From Pyrus communis (taxonomy: Eukaryota; Streptophyta; Magnoliopsida; Rosales; Rosaceae), in NCBI RefSeq assembly GCF_963583255.1, contig NC_084808.1, forward strand, positions 10,935,501 through 10,999,500: 64,000 nt of DNA. Direction: 5' to 3'. A program made the position numbers and the translations under genes. Positions 36,117-46,332 of this stretch are shown piece by piece. The number at the start of each line of letters is the position of its first letter. The first letter of the stretch is position 1. The notes under the pieces are model-generated. The model saw only the letters and a list, made by a program, of their open reading frames with translations. It was not told where the DNA came from and searched no databases.

Positions 36117-36645
36117 ATGGATAAACAGTGGATGCATAATCCTAACAGATGTGATGATTATTTGTATAGAATAAATTAGTTCATTGATTTTGCAATTGCA
36201 AACAACCGGGGTTCAACTCAAATTCGGTGTCCTTGTAGAAAGTGTAACAACTCAATGATTGAATATTTTGAAACTGTTTGATACCATTTAGTTAGAAATT
36301 GGATGATGGAGACCTATACTATGTGGAATCATCGTTAAGAACAAATACAACATGCTTCATCCTCACACATTACCTGAGCAGTGGAGACAATTGAATCTGT
36401 TGTGGACCCAAATGAACAAATTATGGACATTATCAATGATGCTTTTCCAAATGCTAGTTCGAATATGAATGAGGAAGTAGAAGATGATGTTCCTCCCGCC
36501 ATAGATAGTAAAGCATTTGAAAAATATGAAAAACTATTAAAAAGTGCCAAGCAAGAATTATATCCCGGTTGCAAAGGATTTTCGGTGCTCACGACCATTG
36601 TAGAGTTGATGCATGGCAAAATAAAATTTCGTATGTCTAAAATAA
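36117..36645 (+). pseudogene. CACTA transposase N-terminus (TNP2-like), broken
   Basis: After an acceptor-like TTTGCAG, ATG 36117 opens DKQWMHNPNRCDDY, then FIDFAIANN, then CPCRKCNN. This is the transposase-associated domain of plant CACTA elements with its Cys motif. The same frame continues through 36381-36645 (AFEKYEKLLKSAKQELYPGC), the usual linker before the catalytic domain. Stops interrupt it at 36177 (TAG), at a TGA near 36279, just after WNHR near 36336, and at a TGA near 36374. The catalytic part is missing. Confidence 0.82.
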
Positions 36646-36690
36646 TCAATTTAAAAAATATATATATTATTTTTTATGCCAAGAAAAATT

Positions 36691-38179
36691 AAATAAGAGG
36701 AGCGGGGCTCATCCCAACCCTTCTTCCCCCTCCATCTCGCCTCTTTTCCTTCCTTCATCACTGAAACACAGCGTCGCACCTCCTTCAACACCCCTCCTCC
36801 TCCATCGTCCACAAGCTACACCTGGGCTCCTATGCAACCACGCCGAGCTCGAGCTCACTCGCCAAGTTGATGTTGAGTCCTTCTTTGTGGCAACATTCTC
36901 ACAAACAACACGTACCTAACATATTTAATCGTTGTCAATCTCTAGCTCCAGACCAAGGTCATGGTTGCTTCTTTATTGAAGGAAGGGGCTTGCTTCTTTG
37001 TTGAACACTACCATGGTTACTGCATTGTGGTTTTGGGTGGCCAATCTCAAATTCCTAAATTTTTTTTAGTAAAGGAAGAGAGAAAGTGGGGATCTGCTAA
37101 TAGAATGGGTGATGGCGGTGGGCGGTGGCTAGAGTGGAGAAGATCTGGTTTGGCATTATTTTAGGGTAGCCAATCTTAAATTCTTATTTTTTTTTCTTGT
37201 ACGCATTATTTCAGGGGCAAATTCCAATATAAAAATCTAGTGGCCAAGAAGATGATACTTACACTCCAATTTTTTTTTTCTCTTAGGTTCGCCAACTTCT
37301 CATATAAAGCATCCGTTTGAGCATTGACAACGACTTTGCCAGTTTAAACCACATTTAGACCTAAGATCCTTTGCTAATCCACGACGGCTTAAGCAGCGAT
37401 GACCCACGATTGTTTGCTCAAAGGATGATGTTGGATGGGAAGAAAGTGATGCTTTTCTCTGTTGATTTTCACCCATAAGCCAATCCCTTTAATATTTCAT
37501 GTACCAGAAGAAGAGAAGATGGTAAAGAAGAAAGAGACAATGAATCTATACCAACTGCATTTTTAATTGAATTTTCTGATTTTTGACATTTTTAAATAAT
37601 ATTTCATTAATGTTTTAACCTAGTTGGCTAAGTAGTGAGTCTCGTACTTACCACGTCAGCATTTAACAGGAAAATTAATAGAAAAGTTAACGGATGGTTG
37701 ACATTGCAATGAATTGTTAAGTTGATGTATGACATTACAATGTTTAAAAGTTGAGGTATGAAATTGTAATGCGGCTTATAATTGAGGTATTTTTATGTAA
37801 TTTATGCAAATAAATAATTTAAATAACAAGCAACAACACAATGAATCATATTTGACACAATACATTTCTTACCATTTAATGTTACAAACACTTCTGATGT
37901 CTATTTGGTGAATATCATGGAACACCCTATACATAAACAAATTTGAATGAAGGCTACAACTTCTCTGTGTTAAAGATTCTTGTTGGTCCCAAAGAGGAAG
38001 ATATTAGAGCACATACAAAGGCTTGAAAAATCACCACTTTAAAAACAACTATAGTTTTTTCCTTTCCATCTTGATTTCCCATTTTCCATTTTGGAAAATA
38101 GCGCGTACACACGCTGATACGTGTTTCATCTTCACAATCAGTCTTTCATATTGTGTGGTTTAGCTTGTCACTTGAAACC
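36691..38179. other. Non-coding DNA downstream of 4CL
   Basis: No gene. A C-rich block at 36700-36860 is followed by AT-rich DNA. Around 37640-37790 runs a repeat-like text (GTTAACGGATGGTTGACATT, TTGAGGTATGAAATTGTAATG) of the kind found in plant non-autonomous elements. The 3' untranslated region of 4CL, on the minus strand, must extend into 38179 and below, but I cannot place its polyadenylation site. Confidence 0.5.
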
Positions 38180-41100
38180 CTAATTGGGTAGGCCTGCAGC
38201 CAGCTTTGCTCTCAAGTCTTTTCTCAAGATTTTGCCAGAAGGAGCCTTGGGTATTTTGTCTATGAAGAAAACCCGACCTATTCTCTTATAAAAGACGACC
38301 TGCACGTAAAATAATGCAGCAAACGATCAGTCGAGAATTATTTATTTATTTATTTATTTATTTTCGGGATGAAGCAAAATTCAAAAGTAAACGGTACCAA
38401 AACAAAAAAAACCATTGATGTAGAGAGGCCTTGCCTAACAAGAGTACAAAGTTATAGTTCCAATCAACACCTAGTAAGGCCATCCAATTATACATACCAA
38501 TAGATAACACAAGCCCAAGTATCACTCCAAAAGGAAGAAGAAAATAGTTTATAATCCACGAGACTTGGCACACGAAATTTCGGATAAATAATAACGGGTT
38601 TACAACTAATGATTCAGAATATTTACTTTTGGACTCGAGGCCATGATCGAATAATCACCAATGTAGCTCGGGTCAGGAATATTTGAAGAAAATGTTCACA
38701 ACTATCTAATCTAGAGAGGCCTTTCACCATTATAAGAATTGACTAACGAGATTTTTCTCTCTTTTACAGATATCAAAATCGGCTGGACTTGATACTACCA
38801 CAAGTATGTTCTTGGGATATACCTAATGTTCGGCTAATCCATCAATGTAGTCATATCTGAGTTAACTGGTTTAGCTCAGCCATGTGGAATTTTCTAGTAG
38901 TTTAACCAGCAGGCATTCGTTCACTTTAAGTAGTAAAGTCGTCAATACCTCAAACGAGTGTGTAACACTGTATTAATTTACTAACTGCTCGTATTTGAGT
39001 ACTAATATATACAAGTCAACAATGGTACCTGTTTTGAGATGTATTGTTTGATGTCATCTTCGGAGATCTTGGAACCGTTCGATCTCACAACAAATGCAAC
39101 AGGAATTTCACCTGCAGCTTCATCCTTCATACTGAAACAAACAAATTTTAAACAAGTTATACAAACGTTCTTATCTCCATAGACTGATAGATAGTTTGGT
39201 AACACGCCGCACCAGTTATAAGGGCATGAGACATAACCATGTAGAATGTGGTACAGGTTAACTTACGGTACAACAGCAGCGTCGGAGATGTTGGGATGGG
39301 CAATCAGCATGGCTTCAAGCTCAGCCGGAGCCACTTGGAACCCTTTGTATTTGATGAGTTCCTTTAATCGGTCGACAATAAAGAGCTCGTCATCACCGTC
39401 GATGTACCCTATATCACCTGTGTGCAACCATCCCTGTTTGTCTACGGTTCTCTCCGTGGCTTCAGGATCATTAAGATAACCTGCTCACCAATAAGGCCAA
39501 ATCTATGTTAACATGCATATATCTTTTTGGTGAATTATTATTTTTTTGGTTAAAGAAAATCTTTGATACACTTTATATTGTCTTAAAACTGGAAAGAGAT
39601 CCTCTCCGGATCTCTTTCACCAAGGCCACCAGGTCAAGTGATCCGGATCCTTGAAATTTGATCCAACAACTAAAGTTATTATAACTTTTAAAAGGACCCC
39701 TATATTTAGCCGTTTGATCAAATTTCTAGGACCTGGATCATTTGATTTGGTAGCCTTGATGGAAGAGATCCAGAATGATCACTTTCCCATAAAACTCGCC
39801 CATACTACAGATCCACAAAAAATGTCAGAACCAAGTACTATTCACACATTTATAAATTTTTTGAACTTTTAAATGAGTAAAACAAAAAATAAACATAAAT
39901 AAAAGGGTGCTTTAGATTTAGTCCCTTACAACTTTTAAAACTACACTTAGCTACATTATTTTCATAAACAATATGTAAATTATTTTTTGGTAAAATTACA
40001 CATAGGTGCATTATTTTTATAAAAGTTAAATAATAGGTACTTTGTTTTTGGAAAAAAAAAATCAGTAGATACATTGTTTCTTTTAAACAATAGCTACATT
40101 ATTTTTATAAAAATTAAACAATAAGTAAATTATTTTGGTAAATTAAATAATAGGTACATTATTTTTGTAAAAATTGAATTTGTTATTAATAATGCATTGA
40201 AATTAGGGAGTCTTAACAAAACACTTCTGGTACTGTTTACATTTAACGTTAAAGATATTTTTACTCTAAAAGTCACTTTGTTATTTTGGTTAAAATTCAA
40301 AATTTTCAAGTCATTTTCATTAGGTTTCCTTTGAAATTATAACATTAATGCTTTTTTTTTTTTTTTTGTTGCCACAGTATATATCATGATACTAAAGCTA
40401 CTAACATGTATTAAATTTTATAATGTTAATTGTCATAGAAATCATGTTATTAGGGGCATTTTAGGCATCTAGAAATTTTAAAAGGTGTGAAGTCAAACTT
40501 AATTAATGATTTTGTTTATGTAGAGTCTAGTCATTGAGTTTAATTTAGAGAAAAAAAAAACTATTTTGGGTTTTAGGTAAAGAAAATTCATTTTTAAGGG
40601 GTAAAGTTATATTTTTAGTAAATATAAAATATAATGAGTCATCTTAAAAATGTTAACGATTGAACTTAGTACTATGGTGTAGTGATATTCATTTTTACTC
40701 GTAAGTGAGAGGTCTTAAGATCAATTCTCACCAAAGACGAGTTTTAACCATATTAGTTTTAGTCCATTGTGAGACTAAACCCATCTCTTCAGATAATATC
40801 ATTTGTTCAAAAACAAAAAAAATTGTTAATCGATTTGGAAATAAGCGTGTGCCTGTACGAAACGAACCCACTCAAGTTACGAAAATAGTGTGAAGCTACG
40901 AAAATAATAAACAAATGGTAATCCTAATCCCAGCCCATTCACCAATAAATTTCGTCCACCCAGACACGACCAAGATACATTGATGTTTAAAGTTATAGTC
41001 CCTTCGACCAATAATATTTTCTATTATTCATTCATTAGTATTTAGTTTGATTGTTCAAAAAGTTATGTTTCTTTACTCATACATCTTAACTATTAATTAA

Positions 41101-44100
41101 ATGAGTTATTATTTGGATTCATGATTTGACTTTGATAGAATGAGAATGCAACATAATGATTTTCTTTGTAACAAACTGATAATCTTTCGTTATATAAAAT
41201 CTCAGCATGGACACGCATTATCTCTGTAAGGATTAAGAAAATCTCAACATGGCCTGAAATTATTTATAAATTCATTTTTGTAAGTTTTTAATTTTTTTTT
41301 TTTTTAAGAAACGATATTATTTACACTAAAAATGAATTGATGGGCTTAACCTCACAATATTCTAGTAATAATGTGATTCAAATTCGCCTTTAAAGAGAAA
41401 TTTACTACTAAATACTAAGGAGTTATTTTATTCACACCCTACGTTTTGTTGACTACATCTCATATGCTTAATACACCCCCACATTTATTTTTTAGACTAA
41501 AATTTATCTTAACACATCCCACATACTTTTCAATATTATCCTCACACCCCACACCTTCTACGTATACCCCACACTCTCCACTTAAAATCCAAATCAAATC
41601 ATGTGTTTGTCTCACAAGTTCATCTTCTCCACCATTTTCAAAAGAGTATTGTCGAATGATCATGGGTAGAAATTTCTAAGAGGTGTAAAGAGAATGTACT
41701 TCATCTTCAAATCAATGGTTTAGGGTCTAGGGTTTATGAAGAAGAAGTTTGACCAAACTCCATTATCATCTTGCTTCTTTCTTTGTGCATCTTTGAGGAC
41801 TCCGCTTTTTCCTCCAATCTGGAATTGTTGGACTTGAGATATGTCGAGTTAAGGGGTTTCTTAAATGGTTTATCATCTATTAACAAGTACGAAACGAAAA
41901 TTTTCTCATATTCTTTTTTAAATTTTTAATTATTCCATTTTGGAGTTTCTATCAATTAAGAATTTTAGGGTTTCTCTATTCAATTCACAGCTCGGTTCTT
42001 AAAGTACAATCCTATATTATTTTCCAAGCAAGATTATATTTCCAAATACACCACCATGCATGAATTAAAAACCAACGAGGATTCTCTTTCCTCTTTTTTT
42101 CCCTTCCCTTCCCTGCCTTCCTATTTGAAGAGTATCAGTTAACTCATGTTAACATCTTATATTAATTTTTTATAGAAAGAGAAAGACAAAATAGAGAATA
42201 TAAGAGGAGATGATAGAAGGAGGAGGGGAGAGAATCCTAGGACATATGGATAGATATATAAAATAAAAGCCAGCAAGATCCGCAAACAAATGAACTAATT
42301 AATTAGATTATAATTAATACTGTAATCTTAAGAAGAAGATAAAATAAAGGGGTGTGCTATCCACACATCTCTTTTTACTTCTCACATACCCTTTGTTAAT
42401 TTTTGTCTGTTGATCTTCTTCAATTCATTCGATCCGACAGCCGACAATTAGAAGGGTGTGTGAGAAGTAAAAAATGGTGTATGGATATCACACTCCTAAG
42501 TAAAAGAATATGCAAGAAAATTATTGGTTTATTGTAATGGAATAGTAGCCACTCTGTGTACCTTTCATGATTTGGCTACCTCTGATGCAAATCTCTCCAG
42601 CTTGATTTCGCGTAAGCGAAACACCCGTATCAGGGTCAACAATTTTCATCTCTGCATTTCTTACAACAGTCCCGCACGCACCTGATTTTATCTCAAATGG
42701 TTCCTTTGCAAATGCTAAGCACATTGACAGCACAGGTCCAGCCTCTGTCATTCCATACCCCTGAACAAATTTCAACGTATATTATTTCACACCATTATTT
42801 TCATATTCAAAGACTGTATGACATATATGGTTAACAAATGGGTACAAATAACAAAATCTGTATGACATATATGGTTGACAAATGGGTACAAATAACAAAA
42901 ACTGTATGACATATATTGTTGAAAAATGTAATATAGGACAATTTGTGGGACATATAATATAGGACAATTTGTGGTATTAAACCGCTCCCTTCATTATCAA
43001 TTTTTTTTTTAATTAATTCATCTTCATATTTAAATAAGAAGTTTTAAGCTCAACTTATATATTGACTATAACGTATTATATTTATGTTGAATTTGATACT
43101 TAATTAGTGATTAATCCATTCTATAGTCTAACTCAATCAACCACACACGAATACATAAGTTACTATCAACTGTTGATATTACGGCTTGCACTTGCATCAA
43201 CAACTAACACAACTCTTACTCAAATTTTAAATCATGGCCCCACGAAAATAAAGTTGGTAAACAAATATGGCATTTATAGCATTTTCCGGACTAAAATTAC
43301 CAAAACATGATTGAGGATGAGAATCACTCAACCACTTAGGAAATATGGTGTGTATATATATCTAGAGAGAAATCCAATTAAAGACGTTATTTAATTGAAT
43401 TACCTGTCCAAGTTTGGCATTAGGTAACTTAGCCCTCACTGTATCCTCAAGCTCCTTCCCCATCGGCGCCGCACCGGACATCACCATCCTTATCGATGAC
43501 AAGTCGTACCGGTCTAAGTCGGGGCTTTTGGCAATACTCAAAACGATCGGAGGTACAAAAGGCGCAATCGTCACCTTGTACTTCTCCACCAGCTCCAACA
43601 ACTTGGTGATCTCAAACTTCTGCATGATCAGTATCGCCGCCCCAACTCTGAGTCCGCAGAGAAACACTGAATTGAGGGAGTAGATATGGAACAAGGGCAG
43701 CACGCAGAGGATCACGTCCTCACTGTGGAAATACAAATTCGGATTCTCTCCGTCCACCTGTTGCGCCACGCTCGTCACCAACCCTTTGTGAGTCAGCATA
43801 ACCCCTTTAGGTAGCCCCGTCGTCCCGGAAGAATACGGCAGCGCAACGACATCTTCGGGGTTTATTTTCACTGCCGGGATGTCATTCTCGTCCGCCGAAG
43901 TCAGCTCCGAGAAGTGACGATAAGTATTACCGTCTTCCTCAGTTTCCGCGCTGTCGACGACCATGATCTCGACGTCGTTTTTAAGTGCGAAGTCCTTCAC
44001 CTTGTCCACGTAAGCCGACTGCGTTATGATGAGTTTGGCATTGGATGCTTTTGCCTGCTTGGCCATCTCGGCTGGAGTGTAGAAGGGGTTGGCGGTGGTG

Positions 44101-44411
44101 ACGACTGCGCCGATATTGGAGGCGCCGAGAAATGCAAAGACGAATTCAGGGCTGTTTTGGAGGAGGAGCATGATGACGTCGGTTTGGTGAATGCCGATTT
44201 TGTGGAGCCCCGAGGCGACCTTGCGGGAGGTGAGCTCGACGTCAGCGTAGGTGAAGGTGTCGCCGTTGTTGCCGTTGATCAAGCAGGGGCGGTCCATGAA
44301 TTGGGAGATGTTTTCGAAGCAGTAGGTGTGAAGAGGGAGGTGGTTTGGGATGTAAATATCGGGGAGTTTGGACCGGAAAATGAACTCATCATCTTTGTGA
44401 TGGTGCTCCAT
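38180..44411 (-). CDS. 4CL: 4-coumarate:CoA ligase, five exons, 547 aa
   Basis: It ligates CoA to 4-coumaric and related hydroxycinnamic acids through an acyl-AMP intermediate, in the cytosol, feeding lignin and flavonoid synthesis. Exons (minus strand): 44411-43404, 42760-42562, 39480-39267, 39131-39029 and 38299-38180. All introns are GT-AG, phases agree, and the sum is 1,644 nt including TAG. Motifs: AMP-binding box [12 protein letters not shown] at 194-204; FHIYSLN at 241-247; [11 protein letters not shown] at 337-347; box II GEICIRG at 391-397; GWLHTGD and [13 protein letters not shown] in exon 3; catalytic Lys531 in [10 protein letters not shown]. Length is usual for the family. ATG 44411 gives a 4CL-like N-terminus ([10 protein letters not shown]); in-frame upstream Met codons give unrelated sequence. 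The Val-Leu pair after AGP is kept, typical of enzymes that do not use sinapate. Probably a lignin-type (class I) isoform; class is inference. No disabling lesion seen. Confidence 0.96.
39591..39788. mobile_element. MITE in 4CL intron 2 (198 bp)
   Basis: The two ends are imperfect inverted repeats of about 80 bp. The left, GGAAAGAGATCCTCTCCGGA..., corresponds to the complement of the right, ...GATCCAGAATGATCACTTTCCC. Shared internal phrases are CACCAAGGCCACCAGGTCAA (left) and TTGATTTGGTAGCCTTGATG (right, complementary). It would fold into a long hairpin and has no coding content. Confidence 0.8.
39945..40180. repeat. Degenerate AT-rich tandem repeat in 4CL intron 2
   Basis: The phrase TAGGTACATTATTTTTATAAAAATTAAA recurs with variation about five times (near 39950, 40005, 40030, 40085 and 40150). 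It is probably a slippage product with no coding value. Confidence 0.65.
42348..42496. mobile_element. MITE in 4CL intron 2 (about 149 bp)
   Basis: Left end GGGGTGTGCTATCCACACAT...TTTACTTCTCACATACCCTT and right end AAGGGTGTGTGAGAAGTAAA...GGATATCACACTCC are inverted repeats of about 45 bp. TAA flanks both sides (42345-42347 and 42497-42499), which would suit a PIF/Harbinger-type 3-bp target duplication, though one extra A on the left leaves this open. Confidence 0.82.
42814..42935. repeat. 44-bp tandem repeat in 4CL intron 1
   Basis: Units start with CTGTATGACATATATGGTT at 42814, 42858 and 42902; the third is partial and diverged. Immediately after it, ATATAGGACAATTTGTGG is itself duplicated. 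The array is intronic, so it should not affect the protein. Confidence 0.88.
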
Positions 44412-45164
44412 TGGATATGTGTTTGGATGGTGAGAAAGTGAGGGAAAATGTGAGAGAAAATTGGTAGTAGGGATTGGGTTGGTTTCTTTCAGACGACCTT
44501 CTCCCTGGTTTTTGGTTTGGGTTTTGGTTGAAGTAAATATACAAACAGGTGTGGTGAGGGAAACGGACTTGGTTGGTATTAATTTATTTGTCAATGACAG
44601 AACATGTCCAATTCCCACGAGTTGCACCGAAGTAACAGACCAATCAGTCCATTCCACGTACACAATTTATTTCTCTTTATTAAGTCAGCTTCACTTGTCT
44701 AGTACACGTGGCGTTATGTAATAGGTCAAGGGTGTTTGGTGGGTTGGGGAAGCGAAATAGATTTGGTTACATGCGGCACACTTTAGCCCAAAACCAACCA
44801 GTTGGCTGCCACGTAGGACGCTTCACCTAACGCAGAGCCTTCACTCGTCCCTTGGTTGGTGACTCTAGTAAACGACACCATTCACCTACTACAAGTGCTT
44901 GGTCATGGACATAAAAATCCACGCCCAAGTGACGTCGTAATGTTGTCACGCTCACTCGCTTAGAACTGGCTGCTGGCTCAGGTATGGCTGGCTGGCTGGC
45001 TCAAATATTCACAATTTTTTTTTCTTTTTAATTTTTGTATTTCCCATATTTGTATTTCCAGTATTTTTTTTCTTTTTGTTTAGTTGATTAATCTTTTTTG
45101 GAATTTAAAGGATACACAGTCCAACCATTTAGTATTACAATCTGGTGATATTTCTCTTTACTTG
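44412..45164 (-). promoter_or_regulatory. 4CL 5' leader and proximal promoter, truncated by a retrotransposon
   Basis: Read on the minus strand. AC-type elements (ACCAACC, bound by R2R3-MYB regulators of phenylpropanoid genes) lie at 44477-44483, 44571-44577 and 44854-44860, and in the other orientation at 44793-44799. CACCTAA/CACCTACT-like motifs occur near 44824 and 44882. A TATA-like TATATTTA at about 44534-44541 would give a leader of about 90-100 nt. The Tat LTR begins at 45165, so only about 750 bp of original upstream DNA remains next to the gene. Individual sites are predictions. Confidence 0.55.
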
Positions 45165-46287
45165 TGTTTGGGCCCAAAATATCTTGGGCAGGCCGAGCAG
45201 TCAGATGTGCTCGGTCCAAGGTAATAACAGATGCTATGGGCCGGATAATAAAACCCGGGCCAGCTGGCAGGGTCAGCCGAATCCTATCTCAAGAGGTCCA
45301 AATAAATAGGAAGGATTGAGGAAATCCTGGTGCGACCAGGATTCTCGACCAGCAAGAAATAAAGCCTCAAAGGGAGGAAGATTCAGAATCCCAGTGGGAG
45401 TAGGTTTGTTCGAACCAGAATCGAAATGGGACAATGACTCCCAATCCAAATCAGAGGAGGTTTCAAGGAATGGGGTACTATAAATACACGAGATCATGCA
45501 ACATTCGAGGGACCTTCAAATCAGCATACACTTGCCCTGCGCAAAACCTCTCAACGTCTTGAGATTTTTTCCTTTTCTTTTTCTGCCGACACACCTTCAG
45601 TTTGGATAAACAGCACTGTGGAAGCGCCCGGCGAGCACCTTCAGTTTGGATAAACAGCACTGCTGCCGCAGAATCAGCCGACCGAGAAGCATCTTCAGTT
45701 TGGATAAACAGCACTGCGTCGAGGTCGACCGATTATCTATCCAAGTCTCGGTCGAGAAAGGTTTTCGAACCTTTGTTGGCAGGGGTCACTTTACTAAGCT
45801 TTCTCGGCATAGTTAGGTGTTACGAATTACATTGCTCGGCGTACTGGTCGCCGAGTGGTTTTATGATTGGATACTCACAAGTGAGTTTCAGGGTTCGGCA
45901 TTCCGACGGCCGAACTACGTTTACTATCAAGACATACATCACGTTCGAGTACCTGTGTCCATACACCTTGGTCTCGATTCGACGTGCTTATACTCTCACG
46001 AATATAATCACAATGACCGAATCGGGCTCGGACGATTTGTGAACTCCGCAGAATTAGCAGCCTTGTCTTCAGGCTGTAGAACCCAGAGACCGAGAGTGTT
46101 CCTTCCTCGGTCGCAATCGCAAGTTAAAGAAGTCAGCAACGCGCTCAAAGCTACATCAACAAATTTTACTCCTCGGCCAGACTCGGCCGACGAGTTGGCA
46201 CGCCCCGCATTCGACCGAAGGACGTAGTTAGCTTATTAGTTACTCGGCCTGCGCGCCACTTAGGTTTTGTAATTTTTAGGATCAACA
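45165..46287 (+). repeat. 5' LTR of the Tat element
   Basis: 1,123 bp. TATA box CTATAAATAC at about 45479. Downstream, in the probable R/U5 part, a 24-nt phrase (CTTCAGTTTGGATAAACAGC plus ACTG) occurs three times, at 45595, 45639 and 45693. Reading frames across the LTR (up to 146 aa) are duplicated in the other LTR and resemble no protein. Confidence 0.96.
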
Positions 46288-46290
46288 TTT

Positions 46291-46308
46291 TGGCACGCCC
46301 GGTGGGAC
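46291..46308 (+). other. Primer-binding site of the Tat element
   Basis: TGGCACGCCCGGTGGGAC starts three bases after the LTR. The 5' TGG pairs with a tRNA CCA end. I cannot name the tRNA with certainty from memory. The older minus-strand gypsy at 11603-11622 has a closely related site. Confidence 0.75.
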
Positions 46309-46332
46309 CATTGTGCTAAACCTTCGGAGTTC

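Larger units (their letters stand above)
22196..36690 (+). mobile_element. Decayed CACTA (En/Spm) transposon, split by the Athila insertion
   Basis: The left end is CACTAGTAGGAAAAACC at 22196, the superfamily's CACTA terminus. It is followed by a subterminal region with recurring TGCGCAA / GCGCGACAAAGG-like motifs on both strands (22230-22600). Protein remnants typical of plant CACTA elements lie at 22784-35035 (accessory protein) and 36117-36645 (transposase start). The transposase stops after its first domains, and I find no matching TAGTG right end, so the right half is deleted. The end at 36690 marks where recognisable CACTA sequence stops. Without the retrotransposon it would be about 2.8 kb. 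Confidence 0.75.

Noticed and set aside
37221..37245. TAGTG near 37234 as a right end for the 22.2-kb CACTA
   Set aside because: The surrounding bases do not invert to the left terminus and the 3-bp flanks (GCT on the left, GCC here) do not agree.
43914..44441. A 175-aa plus-strand frame opposite 4CL exon 1
   Set aside because: It is the shadow of a GC-rich, strongly constrained coding exon on the minus strand; it has no motif and no promoter of its own.
45602..46227. Frames of 136-146 aa in the Tat LTR
   Set aside because: They are repeated exactly where the LTR repeats, overlap one another in different frames, span the likely R/U5 region and resemble no protein.
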